A stretch of DNA of 36,062 nt from Methylobacter sp. (GTDB lineage Bacteria > Pseudomonadota > Gammaproteobacteria > Methylococcales > Methylomonadaceae): NCBI GenBank assembly GCA_030653175.1, contig JAURZV010000021.1, positions 1-36,062 of the forward strand, given 5' to 3'. The notes under the pieces are model-generated. The model worked only from the letters and a program-made list of their open reading frames with translations. It ran no database searches and had not been told where the DNA came from. Below are positions 14,179 through 23,586 of this stretch, piece by piece (the first letter of the stretch is position 1; each line of letters begins with the position of its first letter). The translations under genes and the position numbers were made by a program.

Positions 14179-15957
14179 GTGTCCGGTAGAATCCCTCGCG
14201 AATTTATTGATGAGCTTTTGGTGCGGGTTGATATTGTCGATTTAATCGATTCGCACGTCCCTCTAAAAAAAACGGGTAACAACTTTGTCGCCCACTGCCC
14301 TTTTCATATCGAGAAAACCCCCAGCTTTTCCGTAAATCGGAAAAAACAATTCTTTCATTGCTTTGGCTGCGGCGCTAGCGGTAACGCCATTAGCTTTCTG
14401 ATGGATTTTAGTCACCTTGATTTTATTGAGGCTATTGAAGACCTGGCAGGATTTGTCGGGGTCGACGTTCCCAGAGAGTCAACCGAATATCAGCCCAAGC
14501 AAAAGAAGGACGATCTAAGCAGCTTGTATGCGCTGATGGAACAGGTAGCTGCCTTTTATGCCGAACAACTGCGGACTAGCGACGAAGGGAAAAAGGCGGC
14601 TGAGTATTTAAAAAACAGAGGCGTCAGCGGCGATTGTGCCGGCGATTTCATGCTGGGCTACGCGCCTGACGAATGGAAAGCCTTGGCGACCCGCTTTGAC
14701 CGGAAATTATTGCTCGAAGCCGGATTGCTGGTCAGCAAAGAGAGCGGACAGCCCTACGACCGTTTTCGCGGCCGAATCATGTTCCCCATCAGGGACAAGC
14801 GCGCCCGCATTATAGGCTTTGGCGGAAGAGTTCTTGACGATTCTTTACCCAAATACTTGAATTCTCCGGAAACGCCCCTATTTCACAAAGGCAAGGAAGT
14901 TTACGGTTTATATGAACTTCTGGAAAAGAATGCCAAACCTCAAAGGATTTTGATTGTTGAGGGCTATATGGATGTTATCGCCTTGGCTCAATTTGGCATT
15001 CATTACGCCGTTGCCGCCTTAGGAACAGCAGCATCGCAAGCGCATCTTGATTTATTATTCCGGTTTTCCTCGGAACTGGTGCTTTGTTTTGATGGCGACA
15101 AAGCGGGACGGGAAGCGGCATGGAGAGCCATGGAGCCGGCTTTTTCCAGCTTAAAAGATGGACGACAGATTCGCATCATGCTGTTGCCGCAAAATCATGA
15201 TCCTGATTCGCTGGTGCGAGAGGAAGGGATTGATGGATTTATTGGTCGCATGCAGACCGCTGAAACCTTGTCGGAGTATTTTTTCGGGCATTTCTCGAAG
15301 GAGCTAAATCTGTCCGAAATGGAAGGGCGAGCACAATTAGTAAACAAAGCCAAACCGTATCTGGAGAAATTGCCGGAAAGTATTTTTAAAGAGATGATGT
15401 TTGCACGACTAAAAGAACTATCCGGCTGGACCAGTCTGGATGTTTTGGAGAATACAACTACACTTGCTTCTAAACAAGGCTCGAAACAAGATCGGAAGAT
15501 AGGCAGAAATCGGCCTCAGGATAGCGGCAGATTATCGTCGGCGCGAGTTGCAATCGCCTTGCTGGTTCAGAATCCCAGGTTGGCGGAACTGATTGAGCAG
15601 CGAGAGATCGACTGGAACGGACTGGAATTTTCAGGCGCAGCCCTGTTTAAAAATATCCTGCAAGTGATTACAGATAAGAATCCGGCAAATGCAGCCGTTT
15701 TAATGGAGTGTTATCGAGATACCGCCGAAGAAAAGTCCATAAAGGCACTAGCTTTATTGGATTCACAGGTTTCAGATGACAAGATAGAGGCAGTATTTTG
15801 CGACTCCCTGGACAGGCTATTAACTCAAGCCAGAGAGACTGCTTTAACCGGATTACTGAATAAAGGCAAGACCGAAGGACTGGATGCACAGGAGAAAGAG
15901 CTGTTGCGCAAAATGCTGACAGCCAAAATTTTGGTGCCAAATAATAGGAATTCGTAG
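14179..15957 (+). CDS. dnaG: DNA primase
   Basis: A 592-residue primase that makes RNA primers at the replication fork. The GTG at 14179 is preferred because translation from it begins SGRIPREFIDELL, matching the family N-terminus (usually MAGRIP). An upstream TTG at 14134 would add 15 residues encoded by repeat DNA. The zinc ribbon is C40-x2-H43 and C61-x2-C64 (CPFH, CFGCG). The TOPRIM core shows ILIVEGYMDVIAL and FDGDKAGREAA. The C-terminal DnaB-interaction region is present but divergent. It sits in the rpsU-yqeY-dnaG-rpoD operon, and the stop TAG abuts a TATAAT that may serve rpoD. Confidence 0.95.
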   Translation: MSGRIPREFIDELLVRVDIVDLIDSHVPLKKTGNNFVAHCPFHIEKTPSFSVNRKKQFFHCFGCGASGNAISFLMDFSHLDFIEAIEDLAGFVGVDVPRESTEYQPKQKKDDLSSLYALMEQVAAFYAEQLRTSDEGKKAAEYLKNRGVSGDCAGDFMLGYAPDEWKALATRFDRKLLLEAGLLVSKESGQPYDRFRGRIMFPIRDKRARIIGFGGRVLDDSLPKYLNSPETPLFHKGKEVYGLYELLEKNAKPQRILIVEGYMDVIALAQFGIHYAVAALGTAASQAHLDLLFRFSSELVLCFDGDKAGREAAWRAMEPAFSSLKDGRQIRIMLLPQNHDPDSLVREEGIDGFIGRMQTAETLSEYFFGHFSKELNLSEMEGRAQLVNKAKPYLEKLPESIFKEMMFARLKELSGWTSLDVLENTTTLASKQGSKQDRKIGRNRPQDSGRLSSARVAIALLVQNPRLAELIEQREIDWNGLEFSGAALFKNILQVITDKNPANAAVLMECYRDTAEEKSIKALALLDSQVSDDKIEAVFCDSLDRLLTQARETALTGLLNKGKTEGLDAQEKELLRKMLTAKILVPNNRNS

Positions 15958-15963
15958 TATAAT
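15958..15963 (+). promoter_or_regulatory. Candidate -10 box of an internal rpoD promoter
   Basis: A consensus TATAAT begins directly after the dnaG stop codon, 45 bp before the rpoD start. No good -35 is seen at 16-18 bp spacing (TTGGTG lies 21 bp upstream), so this is tentative. Confidence 0.35.
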
Positions 15964-16008
15964 TTTCGGTTCGGCGAAGTCAGGTCGAGCAGAGTCTTCC
16001 GTGAGTAA

Positions 16009-17820
16009 ATGATGAATCAAGAACAGCAGCAGTCCCAACTTAAACAATTGATAGCCAAAGGCAAAGTCCAGGGTTACCTGACTTATGCCGAGGTTAATGA
16101 TCACTTGCCCAGCGATATTGTTGATCCTGAACAAATTGAAGATATTATTGGCATGATCAATGATATGGGAATTCAGGTTTACGAAGTTGCGCCGGATGAA
16201 GACTCCCTCATTACCGATTCAGCGGCTGTTACTACGGACGATGAAGATGCTGAAGAAGTTGCGGCTTTAGCTTCTGTTGATAGCGAGTTTGGCAGAACCA
16301 CGGATCCAGTACGCATGTACATGCGGGAAATGGGTTCGGTGGAATTGCTGACTCGCGCAGACGAATTGAAAATTGCCAAGCGCATCGAAGAAGGGCAGCA
16401 GCAACTGGTTAAAGCCATTGCTCGCTCCTGCGTCGTTGTTGAAGATTTTTTACAATCATTTGATAATATTTCCGGCGAAGAAGGCAGCATTCGTCTTACC
16501 GATTTAATTTCCGGCCTTGTGGATTTAAGTGAGCCTGAGGATTTTGTTACTGCCCTGCCCGTAAGCGAGGATGTCGAAGAGACTGCCGCCGAAGAAGAAC
16601 CAAAGGGACTAAATTACGAAGAAGTCAAAGAGAAAGTTGAGGCGCTAAGAAAGCAGTTGAAAACAGCCGCCGCAGCAATCAAAAAACATGGCTATTCGAG
16701 TGATAAAACGGAAAAAGAATTTGAGGCATTAGCTGATTTGTTCATGGAGTTTAAATGGACACCACAATATTTAAAGAAATTGACAGCTATTATTCCTAAT
16801 GGCGTTACCGCTGTGCGTGAACAGGAAAAGCTCATTATGGATATTTGCGTCAATTATGCAAAGATGCCACGCAAGGAGTTTATTGCCTCTTTTCCTGAGC
16901 ACGAGGCCAGTTCAGAATGGTTTGATCAGTATTTGAGTGCAGGAAGCAAGTGCTCGGAAATATTGAAAGAACGCGAAAAAGAAGTAAGAAAAGCCCAAAA
17001 AATATTGGCCGACATAGAGGCCGAGTATGGCTTGACCATTAGCGGGCTAAAGGATATTAACCGGCGTATGTCTATCGGCGAGGCCAAGGCAAGACGCGCG
17101 AAAAAAGAAATGATCGAGGCCAATTTAAGACTGGTCATTTCAATAGCTAAAAAATATACTAATCGCGGATTACAATTTCTCGATTTGATTCAAGAAGGTA
17201 ATATCGGCTTAATGAAAGCAGTCGATAAATTTGAATATCGCCGCGGATACAAGTTTTCGACCTATGCAACATGGTGGATCAGACAGGCCATCACCCGATC
17301 AATTGCGGATCAGGCCAGAACTATTCGTATTCCGGTGCATATGATCGAAACGATCAATAAATTGAATCGAATTTCCAGGCAGATACTTCAGGAATTGGGA
17401 CGGGAAGCAACACCGGAAGAATTGGCGGAACGCATGGAAATGCCGGAAGATAAAGTTCGCAAGGTATTAAAAATCGCCAAAGAACCCATTTCAATGGAAA
17501 CGCCTATCGGTGACGATGAAGATTCTCATTTGGGAGATTTCATAGAAGATGCTAAAGTATTGTCCCCGGTTGAAGCTGCAACGATTGCCGGCTTGCGTGA
17601 GTCAACACAAAACGTATTGGCGGGATTAACGGCAAGAGAGGCAAAAGTTCTGCGCATGCGCTTTGGTATTAACATGAATACCGACCACACGCTGGAAGAA
17701 GTGGGCAAGCAGTTCGATGTGACGCGTGAAAGAATCCGTCAAATTGAAGCCAAGGCATTGAGGAAACTCAGACATCCTTCAAGATCAGAGCAATTAAGAT
17801 GCTTTTTGGATGGCGAGTAA
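16009..17820 (+). CDS. rpoD: RNA polymerase sigma factor RpoD (sigma-70)
   Basis: A 603-residue primary sigma factor. Region 1.1 begins [17 protein letters not shown], followed by region 1.2 ([19 protein letters not shown]). The long non-conserved region found in proteobacterial sigma-70 comes next. Region 2 has [19 protein letters not shown], the core-binding [19 protein letters not shown] and the -10-reading [13 protein letters not shown]. Region 4.2 ([20 protein letters not shown]) recognises -35 elements. There are two adjacent ATG codons at the start, and the second may be used. Last gene of the macromolecular-synthesis operon, followed 11 bp later by a tRNA gene. Confidence 0.98.
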   Translation: MMNQEQQQSQLKQLIAKGKVQGYLTYAEVNDHLPSDIVDPEQIEDIIGMINDMGIQVYEVAPDEDSLITDSAAVTTDDEDAEEVAALASVDSEFGRTTDPVRMYMREMGSVELLTRADELKIAKRIEEGQQQLVKAIARSCVVVEDFLQSFDNISGEEGSIRLTDLISGLVDLSEPEDFVTALPVSEDVEETAAEEEPKGLNYEEVKEKVEALRKQLKTAAAAIKKHGYSSDKTEKEFEALADLFMEFKWTPQYLKKLTAIIPNGVTAVREQEKLIMDICVNYAKMPRKEFIASFPEHEASSEWFDQYLSAGSKCSEILKEREKEVRKAQKILADIEAEYGLTISGLKDINRRMSIGEAKARRAKKEMIEANLRLVISIAKKYTNRGLQFLDLIQEGNIGLMKAVDKFEYRRGYKFSTYATWWIRQAITRSIADQARTIRIPVHMIETINKLNRISRQILQELGREATPEELAERMEMPEDKVRKVLKIAKEPISMETPIGDDEDSHLGDFIEDAKVLSPVEAATIAGLRESTQNVLAGLTAREAKVLRMRFGINMNTDHTLEEVGKQFDVTRERIRQIEAKALRKLRHPSRSEQLRCFLDGE

Positions 17821-17831
17821 ATAATAGTTAA

Positions 17832-17908
17832 GGGCCCTTAGCTCAGTTGGTTAGAGCGTCCGACTCATAATCGGCAGGTCGTAGGTTCAAGTCCTACAGG
17901 GCCCACCA
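17832..17908 (+). tRNA. ileX: tRNA with CAU anticodon, most likely tRNA-Ile2 (lysidine-modified)
   Basis: A 77-nt cloverleaf with encoded CCA. The acceptor stem is GGGCCCT/AGGGCCC and the anticodon loop CTCATAA reads CAT. Elongator Met and Ile2 share this anticodon. Ile2 is preferred because the acceptor carries C4-G69 and C5-G68 (positive determinants for the lysidine synthetase TilS in E. coli, from memory), the anticodon stem core CCGA/TCGG resembles E. coli ileX, and ileX is the tRNA that lies beside rpoD in E. coli. The 27-43 pair is mismatched (T-C). After C34 becomes lysidine the tRNA reads AUA. Confidence 0.85.
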
Positions 17909-17916
17909 TACACAAG

Positions 17917-17940
17917 AAGGCTGCCTTATGCAGCCTTTTG
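17917..17940 (+). terminator. Intrinsic terminator after the tRNA
   Basis: Perfect 8-bp stem AAGGCTGC/GCAGCCTT with a 5-base loop followed by TTT, 8 bp after the tRNA CCA end and 36 bp before metK. A clear hairpin, though the T tract is short. Confidence 0.75.
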
Positions 17941-17975
17941 TACATTTGGGTTTTACATTTTAGTAAGGTGGTATC

Positions 17976-19139
17976 GTGAGCAATAATTATACTTTCACAT
18001 CAGAATCAGTTTCAGAAGGGCATCCTGATAAGGTTGCAGATCAAATTTCGGATGCGGTACTTGATGCCTTATTGGCACAAGATCCTCGCTCGCGAGTTGC
18101 TTGCGAAACGATGGTAAAAACCGGCATGGTCATTTTGGCTGGGGAAGTAACCACCAATGCCTGGGTTGATCTTGAAGCCCTGGTGCGAAAAGTCGTTTGC
18201 GACATCGGTTATGATCATGGCGACATCGGTTTCGACGGCCAAAGCTGTGCCGTTTTAAATGCCATAGGCAAGCAGTCGGCCGATATTGCAATGGGCGTCG
18301 ATGAAGGCGACGACCATGAGCAAGGCGCAGGCGACCAGGGTTTGATGTTTGGTTATGCCAGCAACGAAACCGATGTGCTGATGCCGGCCCCGATTACCTA
18401 TTCTCATTTGCTGGTCAAACGGCAGGCTGAAGTACGTAAAAATAAAACCCTGCCTTGGCTGCGACCTGATGCAAAAAGCCAAGTCACCTTCCGCTATGAA
18501 AATAACAAACCCGTAGCGATTGACGCCGTTGTTTTGTCTACCCAGCATTCACCCGAAATTGCTACAAAAGCATTACATGAAGCGGTGATGGATGAAATTA
18601 TCCTGCCGATTCTGCCTAAAGAATGGCTACATAAAGATACCAAGTATTTCATTAACCCAACCGGTCAGTTCATTATCGGCGGCCCTGTCGGCGATTGCGG
18701 CTTGACCGGTCGTAAAATCATCGTTGATAGCTACGGCGGCATGGCAAGACACGGCGGCGGCGCGTTTTCAGGCAAGGATCCGTCAAAAGTTGACCGTTCT
18801 GCTGCCTACATGGCACGCTATGTTGCAAAAAACATTGTCGCGGCAGGACTGGCTGAACGTTGCGAGCTTCAGGTGTCTTACGCGATTGGCGTTGCAGAAC
18901 CTACGTCCATTAGCATTGAAACCTTTGGAACCGGTAAAATCAGTGAAGACAGAATGGTACAGATTGTCAGGGATATTTTTGACTTAAGACCTAAAGGCTT
19001 GATTGCAATGCTGGGCTTATTAAAACCCATCTACCAAACAACAGCGGCGTACGGTCATTTCGGTCGTACCGAAGATTCCTTTAGCTGGGAAAAAACCGAC
19101 AAGGTTGACGTATTAAAAGATGCGGCCGGTCTTAACTAA
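17976..19139 (+). CDS. metK: S-adenosylmethionine synthetase
   Basis: A 387-residue tetrameric enzyme that makes SAM from methionine and ATP. The start is GTG at 17976 after a good AAGGTGG, giving [26 protein letters not shown] (adjoining segments), which carries the ATP-binding GHPDK. The flexible-loop and core motifs [12 protein letters not shown] and [19 protein letters not shown] are present. It is followed 21 bp later by ahcY and then metF, forming a methyl-cycle cluster. The short 36-bp space after the terminator leaves no room for a SAM riboswitch, so regulation by such an element is unlikely here. Confidence 0.98.
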   Translation: MSNNYTFTSESVSEGHPDKVADQISDAVLDALLAQDPRSRVACETMVKTGMVILAGEVTTNAWVDLEALVRKVVCDIGYDHGDIGFDGQSCAVLNAIGKQSADIAMGVDEGDDHEQGAGDQGLMFGYASNETDVLMPAPITYSHLLVKRQAEVRKNKTLPWLRPDAKSQVTFRYENNKPVAIDAVVLSTQHSPEIATKALHEAVMDEIILPILPKEWLHKDTKYFINPTGQFIIGGPVGDCGLTGRKIIVDSYGGMARHGGGAFSGKDPSKVDRSAAYMARYVAKNIVAAGLAERCELQVSYAIGVAEPTSISIETFGTGKISEDRMVQIVRDIFDLRPKGLIAMLGLLKPIYQTTAAYGHFGRTEDSFSWEKTDKVDVLKDAAGLN

Positions 19140-19160
19140 ATAGCAAATAAAGGAAAAATA

Positions 19161-20453
19161 ATGAGCCAACCAGATTATAAAATTGCCGACATTGCTCTAG
19201 CAGCTTGGGGCCGTAAGGAAATCAATATCGCCGAAACTGAAATGCCGGGCTTAATGGCTCTGCGTGAAGAATTCGGCGCGGCACAGCCGTTAAAAGGCGC
19301 GCGTATCGCCGGCTGTTTGCACATGACTATCCAGACAGCGGTATTAATTGAAACCCTGACTGCATTAGGCGCAACCGTGCGTTGGTCTTCTTGTAACATT
19401 TTTTCTACACAGGATCATGCCGCAGCGGCAATGGCGGCAGCCGGCATTCCTGTTTTTGCCTGGAAAGGCGAAACCGAAGAAGAAGCCGAATGGTGTATTG
19501 CCCAGACTATTGACGGTCTTGACGGCTGGCGCCCAAACATGATTCTGGATGACGGCGGCGACTTGACTGTCATGATGCACGAAAAATATCCTGAATTAAT
19601 GGCCGACATTAAAGGTCTGTCCGAAGAAACCACTACCGGCGTACTGCGTCTGTATGAAATGGTCGCCAAAGGTACGTTAAAAGTCCCTGCGTTTAATGTT
19701 AACGATTCGGTCACAAAATCTAAATTCGACAACCTGTACGGTTGCCGCGAATCGCTGGTTGACGGCATCAAGCGCGCCACCGACGTGATGATCGCCGGTA
19801 AAATCGCGGTCGTCTGCGGTTACGGCGATGTCGGTAAAGGTTGCGCACAATCTTTGCGCGGCCTGGGCGCTACGGTATTGATCACAGAAATCGATCCGAT
19901 TTGTGCATTGCAAGCGGCTATGGAAGGCTATCGCGTAGTAACCATGGAAGATGCGGCTCCGCTGGCTAATATTTTTGTTACCGCAACCGGCAACTTTAAT
20001 ATTATTACCCATCAGCACATGGTTGCCATGAGAGACCAGGCGATTGTTTGCAATATCGGCCATTTTGATGCGGAAATTGAAATTTCCTCATTGCGTCAGT
20101 ACACCTGGGAAAATATCAAGCCTCAAGTTGACCATGTGATTTTCCCTGACGGAAAACGACTGATTATTTTGGCAGAAGGCCGTTTGGTTAATCTGGGTTG
20201 CGGCACCGGACATCCAAGCTTTGTGATGTCTAACTCATTCTGTAACCAGGTTCTTGCGCAAATGGAACTTTGGAAAAATGCAGCACAGTATGAAAACAAG
20301 GTTTACATACTGCCTAAAAAACTGGACGAAAAAGTCGCAAGATCTCATCTTAAACAATTGGGCGTGAATTTGACGGTACTAACTGATGCGCAAGCCAAAT
20401 ACATCAATGTGCCGGTTGAAGGGCCGTTTAAAGCTGATCATTATCGTTATTGA
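19161..20453 (+). CDS. ahcY: Adenosylhomocysteinase (SAH hydrolase)
   Basis: A 430-residue NAD-dependent enzyme that splits S-adenosylhomocysteine into homocysteine and adenosine, removing the inhibitor left by methyl transfer. Motifs include [26 protein letters not shown], and the Rossmann loop [21 protein letters not shown] (adjoining halves). The C-terminal NAD-contacting tail ends FKADHYRY. It has an AAGGAAAAATA ribosome binding site and lies 21 bp downstream of metK. The gap is too small for a SAH riboswitch. Full length. Confidence 0.98.
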   Translation: MSQPDYKIADIALAAWGRKEINIAETEMPGLMALREEFGAAQPLKGARIAGCLHMTIQTAVLIETLTALGATVRWSSCNIFSTQDHAAAAMAAAGIPVFAWKGETEEEAEWCIAQTIDGLDGWRPNMILDDGGDLTVMMHEKYPELMADIKGLSEETTTGVLRLYEMVAKGTLKVPAFNVNDSVTKSKFDNLYGCRESLVDGIKRATDVMIAGKIAVVCGYGDVGKGCAQSLRGLGATVLITEIDPICALQAAMEGYRVVTMEDAAPLANIFVTATGNFNIITHQHMVAMRDQAIVCNIGHFDAEIEISSLRQYTWENIKPQVDHVIFPDGKRLIILAEGRLVNLGCGTGHPSFVMSNSFCNQVLAQMELWKNAAQYENKVYILPKKLDEKVARSHLKQLGVNLTVLTDAQAKYINVPVEGPFKADHYRY

Positions 20454-20459
20454 TTAATC

Positions 20460-20616
20460 ATCGTTCCCACGGAGCCTCCGTCACTGCCATTAAGTTAAGC
20501 CGAAAATAGTTATGATTGAATGTTGTGGGCGCGAATTTATTCGCGCGGCGGGTGTTTAAAAAGCGCGAATAAATTCGCGCCCACAGCGGTATCCCGGCAG
20601 AAACTGTGGGAACGAT
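20460..20616. repeat. Nested palindromic element between ahcY and metF
   Basis: Outer arms ATCGTTCCCAC (20460-20470) and GTGGGAACGAT (20606-20616) enclose two inner arms, TGTGGGCGCGAATTTATT plus CGCGC (20524-20546) and its reverse complement (20563-20585). Each inner arm is itself a palindrome (GCGCGAAT/ATTCGCGC). It fills most of the 195-bp gap. It could be a mobile REP-type element and could also attenuate transcription into metF. Confidence 0.8.
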
Positions 20617-20648
20617 ACATCTTTGATTCCCGTCAGTGAGACCATAAA

Positions 20649-21494
20649 ATGCAATCACAAAAAAAACATCCCCAACTATTCAGTTTCGAATTTTACCCGC
20701 CAAAAACAGAAGAAGGCGCTGCAAGTTTGCAAGTTGTTCATAGCAAACTTGCAAAACTCAACCCCGACTTTTTTTCCGTTACCTTCGGCGCCGGCGGTTC
20801 GACCCGTGATAAAACCTTCTCTACGGTCGTTGATATTCAATCCAAAGGTATCTCCGCTGCGCCGCATTTATCCTGTGTTGCCTCAACCAAAGCCAATATT
20901 CGCGCCATTCTGAAAGACTATCAGGATCACGGCATCACTAAAATTGTCGCTTTAAGAGGCGATTTGCCTTCCGGCATGATGTCAGCGGGAGAATTCCGCT
21001 ATGCCAATGAACTGGTCGAGTTTATTCGCCAGGAAACCGGCGATCATTTTCAGATTCATGTTGCCGCCTACCCCGAAGTGCATCCGCAAGCCGCCGGCGG
21101 CGTGGAAGATTTTAAAAACTTCAAGCGCAAAGTGGCGGCGGGCGCCGATGCGGTCATAACCCAGTATTTTTATAATGCCGAAGCGTATTTTCATTTTGTC
21201 GATACTTGTGAAAAAAACGGCATAACCATTCCTATTGTGCCCGGCATTATGCCGATTACTCAATATTCGCAGCTATTCCGCTTTTCGGAAATGTGCGGCG
21301 CGGATATTCCCCGCTGGCTCAGAAAACGCCTGGAAAGTTTCGGCGATGACAGGGAATCGATACAGGTATTCGGCCTGGACGTGGTCAGCGACCTTTGCCG
21401 GCGTTTGCTGGACGGCGGCGCACCGGGACTGCATTTTTATACGATGAACCAATCTGCACCGACCTTGGCGATTTTGGAGAATTTAAAGCGTTAA
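20649..21494 (+). CDS. metF: Methylenetetrahydrofolate reductase
   Basis: A 281-residue FAD enzyme that reduces 5,10-methylene-THF to 5-methyl-THF, the methyl donor for methionine synthesis. TIM-barrel signatures include FSFEFYPPKTEEG near the N-terminus, FFSVTFGAGGSTRD (about 39-52), KIVALRGDLPSG and the substrate loop QYFYNAEAYFHFVD. Together with metK and ahcY it covers most of the activated-methyl cycle, lacking only methionine synthase here. The gap from ahcY carries a large palindrome, so coexpression is plausible but not assured. Confidence 0.96.
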   Translation: MQSQKKHPQLFSFEFYPPKTEEGAASLQVVHSKLAKLNPDFFSVTFGAGGSTRDKTFSTVVDIQSKGISAAPHLSCVASTKANIRAILKDYQDHGITKIVALRGDLPSGMMSAGEFRYANELVEFIRQETGDHFQIHVAAYPEVHPQAAGGVEDFKNFKRKVAAGADAVITQYFYNAEAYFHFVDTCEKNGITIPIVPGIMPITQYSQLFRFSEMCGADIPRWLRKRLESFGDDRESIQVFGLDVVSDLCRRLLDGGAPGLHFYTMNQSAPTLAILENLKR

Positions 21495-21591
21495 CCGCAT
21501 GTATTTGCTATGCTTGCGCACATGACTTGCTTTCAGCCGGTCTAAACGAACGTACGCATAAATCCGGCAAATATTCATTGAGGTAAAAATC

Positions 21592-22185
21592 ATGGCGTTG
21601 GAATCAAAACAACAAGCCGAGTGGATTAGCGAAGAAGCCTATTTACAAGGCGAACTACTTAGCGAAACAAAGCACGAGTATATTGACGGCGCTGTTTATG
21701 CGATGGCGGGCGCGAGTAAAAACCACCAGCGTATTACAGCGAATGTTCTTAGCGAATTATTGACACAGTTAAAAAACACGCCCTCCGAACCCTTTTCATC
21801 GGATATTAAAGTTAAAGTAGGCAGCAAATTTTTTTATCCCGATGTCATGGTGGTTTGTAAGGATAACAGCGATAACGATTATTACACTGAAAACCCCGTT
21901 ATTATTGTCGAGGTCTTATCAAAATCCACCCGCAGAATGGATGAAACCGCTAAAAAGTTCGCCTATCAAACTCTGCCTGCGCTAAAAGAATATGTGTTAA
22001 TCGAGCAGGATTTTGTCGATGTCGAAGTCTGCCGCCGGAGTGAAGGCTGGGTATCCCATCATTATTTCATGGGTGACAATGTGACTTTCGATTCAGTAGG
22101 ACTATCGTTATCGGTGGCCGATATTTATGCGCGCGTTGATAATGATGACGTAACCTCTTTTGTTGCTTCGCTTAATCTGCCATAG
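21592..22185 (+). CDS. Uma2 family (DUF820) putative endonuclease
   Basis: A 197-residue protein of the Uma2/DUF820 group with a PD-(D/E)xK nuclease-like fold. The motif elements are YPDVMVVC near 82-89 (Asp) and IIVEVLSKSTRRMDETAKK near 103-121 (Glu, then Lys). The N-terminal EEYL-like EEAYLQGELLSETKHEYIDG segment is typical. Biological role is unproven; members are abundant in cyanobacteria and some other bacteria and have been linked to mobile DNA. An AGG ribosome binding site precedes the ATG. It is a singleton inserted between metF and bioA, probably acquired. Confidence 0.85.
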   Translation: MALESKQQAEWISEEAYLQGELLSETKHEYIDGAVYAMAGASKNHQRITANVLSELLTQLKNTPSEPFSSDIKVKVGSKFFYPDVMVVCKDNSDNDYYTENPVIIVEVLSKSTRRMDETAKKFAYQTLPALKEYVLIEQDFVDVEVCRRSEGWVSHHYFMGDNVTFDSVGLSLSVADIYARVDNDDVTSFVASLNLP

Positions 22186-22234
22186 CGACTAACGACGAGA
22201 ATTTCTTTAGCCTCCCACCTTTTATCTTTCACCT

Positions 22235-23584
22235 ATGTCCAACCAATCCCTTTCCAATCGAGATCTTTCCGTTTTGTGGCATCCCTGCACCCAAATGAAA
22301 GATCACGAGACTTTCCCGATTATCCCAATCAAAAAAGGCCAAGGCATTTGGCTGGAAGATTTTGACGGCAATCGCTATCTTGATGCGATCAGCTCATGGT
22401 GGGTCAATTTATTCGGACATGCCAATCCTGCCATCAACGCGGCATTAAAAGATCAACTCGATACGTTGGAGCATGTGATTTTTGCCGGATTCACCCATGA
22501 ATCCGCCGTCAAACTGGCGGAACAACTGGTTGAAATAACACCGGAAGGGTTGAACCGTTGTTTTTATGCCGACAATGGTTCCTCTGCGGTGGAAGTCGCG
22601 CTCAAAATGAGCTTTCACTATTGGCACAACCAAGGACAAAACCACAAAACCAAATTCATCACGCTGGAAAATAGTTATCACGGCGAAACGCTAGGCGCGT
22701 TAGCCGTCGGCAATGTGGCGCTCTATAAAGAAACCTACGCCCCATTATTAATGGATGTCATCACCGTGCCCGGCCCGGACTGTTATCACCGTGAACCCGG
22801 CGAATCATGTGCGGATTATTCCACCCGCCGCTTCGCGCTGATGGAACAGACGCTGCAACAACACAGCGATACGGTTTGCGCGGTCATCATCGAGCCTTTG
22901 GTGCAATGCGCCGGCAATATGCGCATGTATGATCCTGTCTATTTGAAATTGCTGCGCGCAGCCTGCGATAAATACAATGTGCATTTAATCGCCGATGAAA
23001 TCGCGGTCGGTTTCGGACGTACAGGAACATTATTTGCCTGCGAGCAAGCGGCCGTCAGCCCCGATTTTATGTGCTTGTCCAAAGGCTTAACCGGCGGCTA
23101 TTTGCCGTTGTCGGCGGTGTTGACCACTGATCGGGTGTATCAGGCGTTCTATGCCGATTATCAATCGTTGAACGCATTCCTGCATTCGCATAGCTATACC
23201 GGCAATGCGCTGGCGTGCAGAGCTGCACTTGCCACTCTGGAGATTTTCCGGCAACACAACGTCATTGAAAAAAACCGATCTTTGGCTGATATCATGGCAA
23301 AAGCGGCGATGCGTTTTCATGACCATCCGCATGTCGCCGAAGTTCGGCAAACAGGCATGATCCTGGCGATTGAAATGGTCAAAAACAAGCACACCCGCGA
23401 ACCTTATCCCTGGCAGGAGCGTCGCGGGCTTAGAGTCTATCAATACGCGCTGTCCAAAGGTGTATTATTGCGTCCCCTGGGTAACGTCATTTATTTCATG
23501 CCGCCCTACATTGTGACCGAGGATGAGCTTTTGCTGATCGCCGAAGTGGCATGGCAAGGCATACAACAGGCGGTTAAAGACTGA
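22235..23584 (+). CDS. bioA: Adenosylmethionine-8-amino-7-oxononanoate aminotransferase
   Basis: A 449-residue PLP aminotransferase that uses SAM as amino donor to make 7,8-diaminopelargonic acid in biotin synthesis. The N-terminal VLWHPCTQMKDHE is a BioA signature. Other motifs are SSWWVNLFGHANP, IADEIAVGFGRTG (PLP-binding Asp) and LSKGLTGGYLPL (Schiff-base Lys). The other biotin genes are not in the window. It lies 2 bp before rsmE, suggesting co-transcription with rsmE and the CPBP gene. Use of SAM is a loose functional link to nearby metK. Confidence 0.96.
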   Translation: MSNQSLSNRDLSVLWHPCTQMKDHETFPIIPIKKGQGIWLEDFDGNRYLDAISSWWVNLFGHANPAINAALKDQLDTLEHVIFAGFTHESAVKLAEQLVEITPEGLNRCFYADNGSSAVEVALKMSFHYWHNQGQNHKTKFITLENSYHGETLGALAVGNVALYKETYAPLLMDVITVPGPDCYHREPGESCADYSTRRFALMEQTLQQHSDTVCAVIIEPLVQCAGNMRMYDPVYLKLLRAACDKYNVHLIADEIAVGFGRTGTLFACEQAAVSPDFMCLSKGLTGGYLPLSAVLTTDRVYQAFYADYQSLNAFLHSHSYTGNALACRAALATLEIFRQHNVIEKNRSLADIMAKAAMRFHDHPHVAEVRQTGMILAIEMVKNKHTREPYPWQERRGLRVYQYALSKGVLLRPLGNVIYFMPPYIVTEDELLLIAEVAWQGIQQAVKD

Positions 23585-23586
23585 TT

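Noticed and set aside
17832-17908. Elongator tRNA-Met
   Set aside because: The anticodon allows it, but the acceptor-stem C4/C5 pairs, anticodon stem and rpoD linkage fit tRNA-Ile2 better; not fully excluded.
17940-17975. SAM or SAH riboswitch ahead of metK or ahcY
   Set aside because: The available gaps are 36 bp and 21 bp, too short for known classes with an expression platform.
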